A stretch of 64,000 nt of DNA from Sequoia sempervirens (Eukaryota; Streptophyta; Pinopsida; Cupressales; Cupressaceae): the NCBI GenBank assembly GCA_007258455.2, contig VDFB02195886.1, positions 132,472 through 196,471 on the forward strand, in the 5' to 3' direction. Within the stretch, counting starts at the first letter, position 1. Every line of letters begins with the position of its first letter. Made by a program: the position numbers and the translations under genes. Of the stretch, positions 1 to 12,600 are shown in pieces. The notes under the pieces were generated by a model. That model had not been told where the DNA came from. It worked only from the letters and a program-made list of their open reading frames with translations, and ran no database searches.

Positions 1-2025
1 TTTTAATTAGGTAACAAGCAGTAGCAATAGCTTCAGCCCAAAACCTTTGTTTTAGAATAACATCAATCAACATACTCCTAAACTTCTCCATTAGTGTCAT
101 GTTCATTCTTTTTGCAACTCCATTCTATTGGGGAGAGTATGGAGTTGTCTTCTATCTATGAATACCACAATCTTTACATAAATTATCAAAATCATTAGAG
201 AAAAATTCATCACCATTATTAGTCCTCAAAAATTTTATTTCTTTCTAGTCTGCAACTCAACCATTGCTTTAAATTCATTAAATCGACTAAAAACTTCAGA
301 TTTACTCTTTAGAACCATGTCCTACTATAATCATCAATAAATGAATCATAATATGTGGATTTTTCAATTGCAGGAATATCAATAGGACCAAACACATCAT
401 AATGAATAAGATCCAATACACCACAAGATTTATGAGAACTTGAGTAAAACTAGATATGGTTTTGTTTTCAATAAATGCATCATAGAAAACAAATTCAAGA
501 TTACAATCAGATAGAGTTTCAATGAGGTTTCTACTTTTCAAGTTCCTTAGACCCTTTTCTCCAATGTGGCCTAGTCTCTAGTGCCATAACATAGTTTTCT
601 CTACAAGTAACTATGATTTAGAAGAAAGAGCACCCTTGGGTACTCAAAAGCATGACCATCAACTAAAGATGAAACCATCACCTCTTCCATAGACTTGTTT
701 TTCATAGAATTACTATTGCACACTCAATAATGCATGCATCAAGCTTATACAATGTGTCATCTTTGACACCTCTAGCAATAACCATAACACCTCTAACCAT
801 CTTGCATTCTGCGTCATAAAATACTAGCTACACACCTGCATCTATTAGTTTGCTCACATATAACAAATTTTGTGTTAGACTAGGGATATGCAACACAACA
901 TTAATCCTTTTTATTCTAAAATCAAGAAACACGATTTTAACTTTACCATGACCAACAATATTTAAATAAGAATCATCACCCAAGTACATCTTACCTCCAA
1001 CAAATTTTTCATACTCAGAAAACCAATCTCTATTAAAAGTCATATGGAAAGATGCATTTGAATCAATTAACCATGCATCATTACCTAAATGAGTTGCAAA
1101 AGCTTCAATGAATGTGTCACCATCTTCCTTCTCAAAATTAGAATCAAAATTAAATTTATTATTTTTCTTCTTTTATTCTTTGCAATCCTTACGAATATTC
1201 CAGGATTACCGTAGTTCCAAAAAGTAACTTTGGACTTTCCAAGAGATTTGGATCTCCCCTTGGACTTGGATTTATCATGTTTCTCATTCTTCTTGTCTTT
1301 TTCCTTAGGCCTTCCATGAACATTTAGGGATTCCTTGGCACTTATGGATACCTTCCTCCTCATCTCTTCAGAAAGAAAATAACCCACCACATCTTCAGTC
1401 TTCAATATAACTTAAATACTCCCAATAGCCATAACAAGAGAATCCCATGAATCAAGAAAATAACAAAGCAAGATCTGACATTTATCCTCCCCATCCATTT
1501 TGACACCAATTGATGCTAGTTGAGCCACCAATATAGTGAATGCTTTGAAGTGGTTTGTAATTCATCTACCCTCTTCCATTCTCAAGTAATACAATTTCTT
1601 CCTCGAGAAAATATTGTTCACTAAATATTTGGCTTGATACATCTCACCAAGATTCTTCCATAGTTTCTATGCAGAGGTTTCTTCATGGACATTGATTAAA
1701 ACAGAGTCTTCCAAGCACAATATAATTAGACCCTTGGCTTTACGATCCATAACATCATATTGAGCAGCCAAAGTAGGATCTTTAGGCCTTGAAAATTTCT
1801 CATCAAAAACATTCCACAGATCCTTCATCTTCAACTTGCACATCTCAAAATTATTTCCAAAAAATTTATCCACATCTATTCTCTTTGAAAAACTTGTCAT
1901 CTAAAAAATCCTGCAACAAGATCACAAAGCATCTTCTGCACAAGCTCCCACTCAAATTTGGATTAGTTCAAAAAAACTCAACAACACACAACTGAAACCA
2001 AAGGTGACCAGGATGTGATACCACT
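1..2025 (-). mobile_element. Ty1/copia gag-pol remnant (gag, protease, integrase)
   Basis: Read on the minus strand from 2025 downward: gag of copia type around 1900-1410 (KLKMKDLWNVFDEKF, then KLWKNLGEMYQAKYL), a charged stretch at 1405-1250 with a decayed zinc knuckle (FWNYGNPGIF, knuckle residues lost), a retropepsin at about 1055-828 with DSNASFHMT in place of DSGAS, and integrase at about 540-1 (LRTNNGDEFFSNDF, QNGVAKRMNMTLMEK). The reverse transcriptase lies outside the window. Several stops and frameshifts break it, so it is not functional. Confidence 0.85.
2001..2022 (-). other. Primer-binding site of the copia element
   Basis: The minus strand reads TGGTATCACATCCTGG, close to the tRNA-iMet-type site TGGTATCAGAGC. 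It sits three bases inside the LTR edge (TGTAAGG at 2026), which fixes the orientation as minus and puts the 5' LTR to the right. Confidence 0.7.
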
Positions 2026-2650
2026 TGTAAGGAAGATAAGGTAGTGGAAAAATTCCTACACTAATCTTGAGAGGAGGATAATGCAAAACTTTTACAAGTC
2101 TTTAACAATTATATAATCTTAAACACAAATAAGCATAAATATCATGCATACCACAACACAATGATTTACGTGGGGAAAACCCTTTTGGGAGAAAAAACCC
2201 ACACTCCAAAAGCTTCCCAATATGTTATTCATAAATCACAAAGATGACAACATATATGCAGAGCAAGCTTCCCAAAGGATTATCACTAACTAGAGATCCA
2301 GAGGAAACACAACCACTATTAGACTCTTAGAATACATCACAATACACAACTGTAATACAATGCCCTCATAAAATAGGGTTTCCTTCTAGGGGTAAACCCA
2401 CAAAAGTGGTTTACAATTAGAGTGAGGGAGAAAAAGTTGTAAAAAATGAGCCCATGCAAAAAAAATTGGTTTTTGGGGTTCAAATGAACCCTTTGGTTTG
2501 AGCAAACCAAAAGAGGGTTCGAATAAGACCTAGTTCGAGGCTCAAACCAAAGAGGTTCAAATGAACTTTGGTTTGAAGCGAACCAATTAAACAGTCCCAC
2601 CATTCCGCCAAAAAACATAAAGAAAGCAATTTTTTGAAGAGTTGAATAGA
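2026..2650 (-). repeat. 5' LTR of the copia element (right end approximate)
   Basis: It begins with TGTAAGG next to the primer-binding site and contains the TTACGTGGGGAAAACCC stretch common in plant copia LTRs. Bases 2480-2590 hold several near-palindromic boxes such as GGTTTGAGCAAACC and GTTCAAATGAAC. The 3' LTR lies outside the window, so the far end is a guess. Confidence 0.55.
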
Positions 2651-4100
2651 CTAGTTAAATGAACTCAGGGTTGTCAAATCCTCCTGAATTCGCCCAAACC
2701 CCTTTTCCACCTTCTCACCCTCGGCAAAAAAATCCAAAATTTTGTCGCTTCAAAGAAACTCCAGCTGTGAGGATGAAATGGAGACTTCTAAACTCGTTGG
2801 AAGATGGTAGTCACTAAACGAGTTATCAACGAATATAATTTTAATATTTTTGACACATAATATATATATTTTGAATTTTATTAAGCATGGGTTTCACCAA
2901 AATAAAACTCTTTATTACGCACATGTGGAAAAATAGTAGATTATAAAAAAAAATTGAAAAATATGAGTGCACCAGATATTGAAGTCCTTAATCCAACAAA
3001 AAATAATAATTGAATTTTGATATGTACAAAAAAAGTTATGCGTTATACAGTCTGCCTATGTCTGAATTGTAATTGGTTTGACTTCAAAACTTGATTAAGG
3101 AAAAAATATTCAATAAAACACTATCAAACCAATTGGAAGCACTAGATATCGTAGTTACAAATCTAAATTCAAAAAAAATAGAATTTTATCCTTCATGGAA
3201 AGAAAGTTATGTATTATACGGTGAGCGTCACTCCTTAAAAATGTTGTTTACTGAAAAAAACTAGTTTTTGAAGGAGATGGAAAAAGAAGTGCAATATGAT
3301 TCCAAAAAATTTGAAAAAAAAATAATTTAGAATCTACAGAAAAAATGTCACAAATCACTAGTTTGCATCATATTCAAATTCCTCATGGTTTAGCCGCTAT
3401 AGGTGCCTGAAAGTGAAGATTTAGTTAGAAAAAAATATTTCAGTGTCCAATTTGGCCAAAAATTGTAAACCAGTATTGTGGGATCACCCCTAGGGCAAGT
3501 CATGATAATAAAATATAGGCCATCAGATCTAAGACCTAATGATGAACGGTCCAAATTTACAATAATAAAGTATAAATAAAATTCTCCTTTCAGGGGTGTT
3601 GCCCCTGAGCCCCCGTTGGGGTACGTTGCCCTAGACCCCTCACGAATGGGAAACCCCACTCACGCCCCCCCATCGTTGATGTATCAATAGTACCAAGTAT
3701 GTATCAACAATACCTTTTTTAATTACAAGGTTGAGACACATTTTCCCAACAATATTCTCTTCTCAAGCTTGGGCGCCCAAAATATGCTAGTAATGGCCTG
3801 TGATAGATGCCTTACAACTGTCATAAAATTTGTCATAGAATCCATCGTCATAACTAGCCAAAATATCTGATTCTCTTATAGCATGTTATAACCCAACTTG
3901 GGCGTCAAATTTCTCCATGCACAAAGATGCCTTATGATGTGTCATAGAATATGTCATAAGTCAAAGATTCCAAAGTGGAATGCCTATCTCCACTTGGGAT
4001 GATTCAATGTGTCATCCAGTCACCTCCAACAGGGATGCCACCTAGTCGGCAGGTCTCAATTGATGACACGACATTATAAGCAATTACATAATACAATAAT
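2651..4100. other. Intergenic, old repeat debris
   Basis: No gene is visible. The stretch at 3590-3660 (GGGGTGTTGCCCCTGAGCCCC and similar runs) resembles the GC-rich hairpin region of plant copia LTRs, so 3380-3720 may be an LTR remnant of the copia fragment to its right. The rest is AT-rich with no supported feature. Confidence 0.4.
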
Positions 4101-4129
4101 ACATTAAATTAATCACACCAGGACTCTAA

Positions 4130-5400
4130 GGTTGAGACACCTTAATCCTAACAACCTCAAGATCTCTTAGCTTTATTTATCAAATCCCCTATTTTCAATG
4201 TCCTCCTATATGTGATTATTAATTCAACAAAATTTAGTGCATCATTCCCATACAAATATTTGAAAGGGGGCATTTCCAATGGGCATGCAATAAGTTTTAT
4301 TGTAGTATTAATCCCCCAAGTGCAACCACTTGAGCAATGTTGACTACTAGTTTAAAAATAATTTCTTAAGTATCCCTCGAGCCATTTGTTTACATTTTTT
4401 TTACCATCTATGTTGGGGTGAGAGCTTATGCTAGAAGTGAGCTTTATGTCTTCCAAATGGAATAATGCGTACCAATATGTACTTGATATTTTTTGTTTGT
4501 ATTGTTAATTCCCTTAGGCAACAAATGCAACCTAAACACTTCCTTGAAAAATAAATTTGCCACTTTAGGTATAGGATGAGATATAGATGAAGGTGACATT
4601 CAACTAATCATTTTTTTGGAATATCATTGATGTCCATGGATTATAATCATGACAAACAATAAGGGATGAACTTGTAGAAGACTTAAATGGGCATAAAATC
4701 TATATAAGTGTGAACCATTATCAATAACTCCTAAAGCAATCACAACCTCAAGGTTTTATAATTGTTTGATTACAATATTATGAGGAGAAAACTCCAGTGT
4801 GCTTCCATCACAAGAATGATAAATTTCATTTAGAGAACAAATATTAGCTAATATTTTTGGAATATAAAGAAAATCATTGCACTCATTTGGAAACTCAATT
4901 ATTATGAAGCCTAAAATTGCAATATGTGAAGAATCCCATGTTGTAATCTATGAAGTCATGAGACAAGCAAGAAGCTAAGTGAATGTGTCATATGATGTGT
5001 GGCGCTTGAATCTAGAATCCAACTATTTGAAGATGCAACCAATGTTCAAGTAGAAAGAGCCTTCTCTTTGCTTTTGGAAGAAGAAGAATGAGACGGGGAC
5101 GGGGAGTAAACATTGATCTTGTGTTGTTTCACTACTTCCCCTAATGATTCTAGTCTTTTCCAACACTTAGTATTTATATGACCAAGCTTGCCACAAAAGC
5201 TATAGGGCGTACCAAACTTCTTCATACATCTAGAGAAAAACTCATTTGGCTCAGAAGGAGTAAACTTAGGTTCAATGATTTTAAGATTGAATTTCAAAGA
5301 AGGCCAAAGAGATTTTGACTTATAACTAAACTTAAACTTTTGTTTAGGCTTTCCTTTACCTTAAATTTTTTTTGCAAATATTACTTCACTCTTGAAATTC
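4130..5400 (-). mobile_element. Second copia remnant: gag knuckle and protease
   Basis: On the minus strand a gag C-terminus at 5297-5046 carries the knuckle-like FCGKLGHINTKCW (first Cys lost), then a Ser-rich run. About 40 bases on comes a retropepsin start WILDSSATHHMTHSLSF and a weak GAG-pre-integrase-like part (GSHLYRF near 4700). No integrase or reverse transcriptase is recognised further left. The fragment is truncated and broken by stops. Confidence 0.65.
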
Positions 5401-5469
5401 AGGATTACATATAATTGAACATGCCTAGATTAGTCCCTAATGAAATGATCATAAAAGAACTCAAAAGAA

Positions 5470-6090
5470 AACCTCTTAAATACATCTCCTAAAACATCCA
5501 TAATGAAATAAAAAGTAAAAAAAAAACTTGAAACAACAATTTAACGTAAAATAATAAAATTATATATTACAATCTATTTTCTTTTTTCACAAACTGAAAT
5601 TTAAATTTTATAAAAATAAAATAAAAATAATCATATACCTAAAAAGAAAGCTCTCTTTATATTTTGATGGATTTCCTCAAATAAGTCATCAAACTTGTCT
5701 CATATTAAAATGTGTCAAACCTCATAAAATCATATATATGCCTTCCCTTATGGTGGCCACATGGTTGCAAGTATGGGAATTGTCTATGCAGCCCTTAAAA
5801 TGACTATTTGCCCGTATTTATTAATTAATTAAAAATAAATATACAATGCATTCTTTATTTTTAGTTAATTAATAAATACGATCAAATGACTATTTTGAAA
5901 GCTGTGTAGACATTGCTGCAAGTATACTACACCTAAAATTTAATGAAGGTGGCCCGCACGTGTGATGACTCCGAGGAAAACGAATACTTTAGCCGGTCCC
6001 CTAACACAGACAATTTATAATATTCAAAGAACGTGAATTGTCGACATATCCAGATGCTCATTAATCATTACGGTGAAACAGACATATAGG
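5470..6090. repeat. Dispersed repeat family R1, copy 1 (with MITE)
   Basis: It aligns by eye with 16690-17460: shared blocks include CATCAAACTT, AATTTAATGAAGGTGGCC, CACGTGTGA and a following AACGAATACTT/GAATGAATACTT stretch. This copy is interrupted by the foldback insertion at 5775-5916. No coding potential is seen, and the class of the parent repeat is unknown. Confidence 0.7.
5775..5916. mobile_element. 142-bp foldback MITE, Mutator-like by TSD length
   Basis: The two halves form a long imperfect inverted repeat: GGGAATTGTCTATGCAGC at the left and, reverse-complemented, GCAATGTCTACACAGC at the right, continuing through CGTATTTATTAATTAA to a short loop near 5850. The 9-bp direct repeat TGCAAGTAT flanks it at 5766-5774 and 5917-5925. 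The homologous site near 17000 has a single TGCAAGTAT followed directly by related flank, an empty site. A 9-bp target duplication fits Mutator-like elements; the family call is inferred. Confidence 0.85.
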
Positions 6091-7183
6091 AATTGCCCGT
6101 TAAAACGTCTTATAATTGCCTGGTTTCAAATTACAACTTTTTTGTATTGAAGCAGCCTGGATTACAGTTCACCATTCATTCCTACAGTGGTTGCATGTAC
6201 ACCAAACAAATATCATGGCAGATAATTTTAGATCCAAGAGAGAAAGTGCCACCTGTTTTTGGAGATTTTAGTCCCCTTAAAGATTTTTTTTAATTGGATT
6301 GAGCATACATTTAATAAGTGCTCAGTCAACAAAAGAACATCTGAGCTATATAAGATTTGAACGGTTACACAGCTCGCAAATTCTTTACAATTATAGTTGT
6401 CCAGAAATTCTATTTTGGGAACATAGATAATGTATCAGTTTCGGTCATACTCAAAATTTCCATTAAATTATTTACATATAAAATAGCCGTCTTTTTATTC
6501 ATTTAATTTACGTACCCTGAGTCGATTGGCGTCCCCGTACCCATACCAATACCAGTACCCTGCGTCTCCCAGCAACTATGCTTACAATGTAATAGGGAAG
6601 GCCCACAGATGAACTTGTGAAGGATAAAATTGATTTTTACAGTCGGGAAATGTAATTTGGCAGTAGAAATTTGCACAAGCCTCAATGGAGTGATAAAGCT
6701 TGCATACACTGCAGAACAACATCCGCTTACCAGTATCATATATGTTTCAGATAATTTGATTGGACTTACTCAGACATTTAAATTACATGGACTATACATT
6801 TTAGTTGAATATTATATGATATTTTTTTCCCTGATTTTGATGATGGGTTTGAAAATGTTATTGGAGTTTTGAAAATACCGCAAAACTGTGTACATCAAGA
6901 AAGATAATAACAGTTGACATGAAATTAAAATCAACAAAAAGCACGTTTTAAAATAAAAGTTTCTTAGAAACAAATAACAAAAATTATAATATAAGAACAA
7001 TCGTAATAACAACAATCAAGAAGATTTGAATACATACCTTGTCAAAGAGCTTTGAAATTATGAGTTAAAGCCGTAACCTGTAACATTTAATATATGCCTG
7101 ATCCAATGTCAGGATACAATGTAAGCTTATCCACCAAAAAAAATTTGTTTTCAAGCTTATCCGAATTTGGAGCACTTTTCCAA
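6091..7183. other. Intergenic
   Basis: Only short spurious reading frames are present. I see no gene, repeat boundary or RNA here. Confidence 0.5.
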
Positions 7184-7448
7184 TGTCGCTTAATTGTAAT
7201 AAGGGGTGAATTTGTAACTTGTAACATAATATCTCCAATGCGCTTACTGAGAGGATATTGAAAAAATTCTAAACTATTTCATTCAGTGGAAAATATAATA
7301 AAAATGTCACGGCTTCAAATGTCAGCAATTGTAATGAGGGTAGTTGTAACATGACATTAATATCTCAACTACACGCTTCTAGAGATATAAAAAAACAATT
7401 TTACCAAACTATTTCATTCAATTGGAAAATATAGTAAAAATGTCACGG
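7184..7448. repeat. Imperfect tandem duplication, about 130-bp unit
   Basis: Two copies (7184-7311 and 7312-7448) share AATTGTAATRAGGG, TTGTAACATRA, AATATCTC, ACTATTTCATTCA and AAAAATGTCACGG in the same order. Function is unknown. Confidence 0.7.
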
Positions 7449-9288
7449 GTTAATTCAGACTATGGAGTTGGGAGGCTTGGCTACAATAAAAGTATAACAC
7501 AAGGACTTTGGGAAGCTTTCAAAGCATAAAAGTATGTCTATCAATATATGAAATTATTAAGAATCTACATGAAAGACTTGCATACCTAGGCAAGAGTAGC
7601 AGAGGAAGTAGGAGTATAACACAGTACTGGCCTTCCCCTCCAAAATGGGCACATGCTCAAGTGGCATGTGGTAGCAAGTGGCAAGTATGTGTGTGCCTAG
7701 GTATCTCAAATAGTGGACATGTCTCAATCATAAAGGAGACAAACACATAAAAATATTAAGTAAACTTAAGTAAAGTATGAATAGGTCAGCCTTAAAAATG
7801 TGATATCCTAACTAGATATGTAAACATGTTATTTTCTCTAACACCATCATCATGAGATATAGAGCTCATGAAGAGATATAATAATTTGGAAAATTGCCAA
7901 AATGGTCGACATAATACTAGGAAAAAAAGAGAGGAAATAACAAAAAAGAGGAAAATAGTCAAAATATTAGAGCTAAAACATGGCAAATAATAAGAAAAAA
8001 TAAAAACTGTGATAGTAAATATGAATGAATATAAACACACAAAAAAATAGAATTTGAAAAGAAAATATAGATTTGGAAATAAAAACAAAATATGCATATA
8101 ACTATATACTTGTATATGTGTCTATAAAGGAGAATCAAAATAAATCAAAGAAATTAAAAAATAATAGAACAATATGAAAAATCAATAGAGAAAAAAACAC
8201 AAAAGGATCAAAATATTAAAAGTGACTTATACGACAAACTAAAAGTCTCAAAATGGAATTCAAAATTGAGAGAATAAAATAATGTAAAGTAAAATCAAAC
8301 ATTTTTTAAAATTATATTTAAGATATTTGTTAATATTTTATTATTATTTTAATTTAAAAATAGTAAAATATTCTAATTTTATCTGGTACTTGAAAATATT
8401 TTATAAAGTAAAGAACATTCTAGATTAAACTATTTTTTTCTACATTATATTTTGTTGAACTCAACCTTCTTCACTAATTTCTTTCTTGATTCACTCATTA
8501 TATTGTGGTGAACATGTAGTTCCCTTATTTTTTATAATATATATTCTTCTCCTATCATTTACTAGTACCTTTAATCAAGTCTTGTCTAAAGATGTATTTG
8601 ACCTTCTAGATGAGGCATTATATGACTTCACTCATCTCCTTTGTCTCCCTCAATTAGATGAGGCATTATGTGACTTAACCAACTTCTTCAATTAAAAATT
8701 ATATTAGTGTGAATGATTCTTGATTCTATAAAATAAATTTTGAGACAAACTATCATTGTGTGTGGGATCTTTGATTTACCCTAACCTCACTATTCTATCA
8801 TTATTATGTAGGGTGTTCCAAGTAATCCTTGACCTTTTGATTATTTTACTAGTCTTGCTCATTCTATTAAGTACATAATTATGTGGCTACAAAATTTCTC
8901 TTCCTCCTTCATCTCCAATTCTTCTATTAGCTCCCCATCTTTCAATTAGGAATGCCTTTAAGAGTATGATCTTATTGAACAAATTCAAGCTACTCAAGCT
9001 AAGATATCCCTTTGGGAGCTAATCCACACTTATCCATCATATCGATGTGTGCTTCAAGAGCCTTGAAAATATTTCTATGTCATCTTCCACTAAGCTATTG
9101 AAGTGGTCGCATTACTAGATTATATATACACTAATAAATTTGTGTCTATGTGAGGATTTTAATCACTCATACTCATCCTTATACAATTGATGAATATATG
9201 ATATTTTCTCTATTATAATATTTACCATACTAGTTGAATCAACATGTACTCCCTTAATGGGTTTCCCATTCAAGTTAATGGGAATGTA
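7449..9288. other. Intergenic, AT-rich
   Basis: No gene is recognised. The stretch at 8330-8455 resembles 16320-16690 (shared ACATTCTAGATTAAACTAT), so it is another fragment of a dispersed repeat. Short duplications of GATGAGGCATTATRTGACTT occur at 8609-8675. Confidence 0.5.
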
Positions 9289-9293
9289 CATAG

Positions 9294-9626
9294 TGTTGGC
9301 AAATGGCCAGCGCTCCCCTCAAGATTTGTGACATGGACTAACCGCCTCCTGTGGATCCGTTAACTCTGGTGGTTGTATCAAGCATTAACAGGTCAACCTT
9401 TTGGTGCAACAACAATCGTGGTGCCAACAATTGGTATCAAAGCCAAAGGTGTTAGGTTTGAAACCCCTCGGCTTGTGTTGAGGGGGAGATTGTTAGCAAA
9501 TGGTCAATGCTCCCCTTGGGATTCATGACATGGACTAGCCACCTCATGTGGATCTGTTAACTCTAGCGATTGTATCGGTCATTAACAAGTCAACCCTTTG
9601 GTGCAACAAAAACTGTGGGGCCAACA
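9294..9626. mobile_element. Complete 333-bp TRIM/SMART miniature LTR retrotransposon
   Basis: Two direct repeats of 136 bp each (9294-9429 and 9491-9626) start TGTTRGC and end GCCAACA. The 61-bp middle begins with a primer-binding site, TTGGTATCAAAGCC (9431-9444, like tRNA-iMet sites), and ends with a polypurine tract TGAGGGGGAGA just before the second repeat. The 5-bp target duplication CATAG flanks it at 9289-9293 and 9627-9631. There is no coding capacity, so it must be mobilised in trans. Known TRIM and SMART elements have this plan; this one is near the small end of the range. PBS and PPT polarity put the element on the + strand. Confidence 0.93.
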
Positions 9627-9631
9627 CATAG

Positions 9632-12600
9632 GTCTATCACATATGTCATCAGGAACATTGGTGAGACAAAAGGAATTGTTGGGTTTAGGGATGGGGAACT
9701 CTAGAGAAAGTTAAGCAAAGGAATAATTTGTGTATGTGAAAATGTGTTCAAGTGAATGATATTGCAATAAGATAAAAAAACACAAACTCAAACAAACACT
9801 CAATATTAGGCTAAGAAAGATCAAACCAACATAAGCCTCACATTGAGTAGATTTTCCCAAGATTTTTGATTGGATGTGTGCTTATAGAATTTTGGTAGCA
9901 TAACGATGCTCCAAGTGAAAAATGAATGAGATCCATGATAAAATGGTTAAGTGTGAGATATATAGGATTGGGGTGAAAAGGGACAAAGGGTTGAGATTTG
10001 ATCTTATGAGCAAGGGTTGAGATGAGAGGTGATCTCTCAAGCCGCAAGTTTGTGCCAAGTGGCACAATGAGAGGGCTTGAGAAGGAGGTGGTACCTTGGA
10101 GGGGACAAGGACCATGTGATATGGTACCAAGACCATGTCACATGTACAAGGGGCCCATGTGCTTGATGTGATGGAAAGGGTTGACTCACTTAATCATGGA
10201 TTAAGTGTGTGCAACCACTTAAGAGGAGATTATGATTAGATTAGGATAAGAGGGTAAGTGGGAGAGTTGGAGGATGTGACATGAGGTGAGATGAAAATAT
10301 GAATTATATTTAATTCCTATTTGGAGGAAAGGGGGTTTGGGAATTAAGTTAAATAAATAAGGGTATTTATTCAAATTAATGGATGAATGGGATATTACGG
10401 TCTAGGATTTAGGGATAATAGAAGAAATATATTAGGATGAATATTGAGATAATTGAATATTAATTAAATAATAGGGTACTATTTAATTAACATAGAGGAT
10501 ATGAAATAGTTCGAATTAGGGGTAAATTGACCAAATGAAAGTGGTAAATTTTAGGTGTACAAAATCTACCATCTCCAACATGTCTCAAAAAGAAGAGGAG
10601 GGTGTTTCATGTTAGGATCTTGCATAGGTGAGGGAGGAGTAAGCTCAATGAAATTGGAAGCTATAAATTTATTGCTTTTATCAATTACCACAAATAGTAG
10701 AATGGTGCTAGAATTGTTGTGGTCTTGCACAATGTTCTTTAAACATGAATGTATATCTCCATGCCATGAGTAAGTACCCAATGAAATTGGAAAAAAAGGT
10801 CTTTAGGTCATAATAAGGGAGAAAAATCTAGTTTGTATATAGAGGATAGATAGGAGAAGCCACACTAAATTATTTTTTAGGAGATAAATGAGAAAAAAAT
10901 GGAAAAACTTAGATAACGTGGTAATTTAGGTGGATCAACTAAAGTAGACAAGGTGATAGTAGGTGTTGTGGTGTCGAAGCAATATTAATTACATAAGCAT
11001 TAATTTTAAACTTTTTTCTTTCTTTCTATAATTAAATGACAAAGAAGAGCCCCTAGATGCACCAACATGTTGTGAGGTGTATTTCTCTAATTGGATAAAT
11101 GTCTATATTGATAGTCAAAGAGGGCTATACACAAATGTGTAAAGTATGGGTCTCTCATTAATAATATTTTATAGTAGATTGAGGGGAAAAGGTTTCCAAT
11201 AGAAACTATTTTCGTGTTAAAATCAAGGAGTGTATATAGAATCCAAGAAGAGAGAGGGTGGTAGTGAAATATGATATCGCTTACTTTCTTATTTGCAATT
11301 TGCTTGCAATGCACCAAGTTAGTGAGGGTGACTTGGGTGCCTATATTTTCCTGGAAGTGTTGAAGGAAATGATTTACTTATTGATCAAAATAAAATATCA
11401 AACAATTAGGAAGCAAGAAGAATTGGTCGAGTGTAATGTATTTCAATGAATGTAGGAATATTTTTTCTAATAATGAATCTTGAAAATAATCACACAATGT
11501 ATTGAAGATAGAAACATGTATGTGTGGATTTTCCTTTATGTTGTATTTCTCAAAATAGGGAACCTCAAAACCTATGGGAAGAAGAGTGGCAAGGATGGGT
11601 AAAGAAAGTGGAAGTTACAATAGTAATAACTGGAGGGATAAGTGACTAAGCAAAATAAGTAGATAAGGATACAAGTTGATGCTACAAGTTTTCTACATTT
11701 TATATTAATTGGTTTATTATGGGGTTAGGAGTGTGCAATGGGGGTGGGAGAGTGGTAGATGTAGCTTCAACATAAGAAGCTAAAACATGGGAGATTTGTG
11801 AACCAAAGGGTTGAGAGGTGTTGAAGTGCTTACCAATAAATTTAAAGTTCATTTCCTAGGAAAGCATGGTTAATCTTAGAAGATGAGGCATGCATCACCC
11901 TCAACTATGCACATAAAGTAATCATATTCATGTTAAAATACATGTATTATGGGAAATAACATAGACATAAAAGTTATATGTAGAAGAAATGTTAGACTTC
12001 GAGTCATAACATCCTTCAAGGGACATTATGAGGGCATGGATAACACTATGTACAATGTGCACTAGCCCTTGAAGAAACTCAAGACATTTTAAGTGATTGG
12101 TTAGAATATTACAAAGGGCTTTAATTAGAGACATTACATTATTAGATATTCCCTCACCTTCTAAACACTTTTCAAAATATATAAAGTGTTGATCAAGAAA
12201 TTTTACCTTAGAAGAAGAGACATGCAAGGTATCCTTATGGTTGAAATTGACATCTATATTATGAAATCCAAATATAGGTGAACTAGGTTGAACATTAATT
12301 TGAAATAGAAGGGAAACATGTCATTGCCTAATCAAAAGTAAAAGTTATGAAGTGGGGGCTTGTTCTAAGAGGATTTGTTACACCACAAGAATAAGACATT
12401 TTAATGTTATGGTAGCTCCTTCAAACAATGTTATCCAATAATGAAGATTGGGTTGCAAAAATCATAAAAGGTCTCTTAACACACAATCTAAAAATCTAAA
12501 AAGGAATTTGATGGACTATTGAAGGTTTTCAAGCTTTTGTTTGCCAAGGTGGTTTAGGATGCCAAGTTCACCAAAATGTAGAGATTGAAATTTGAGTTAG

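Noticed and set aside
10566..12227. Three minus-strand ORFs of 71-99 codons as a possible gene
   Set aside because: No motif, no consistent splice junctions and no frame continuity were found.
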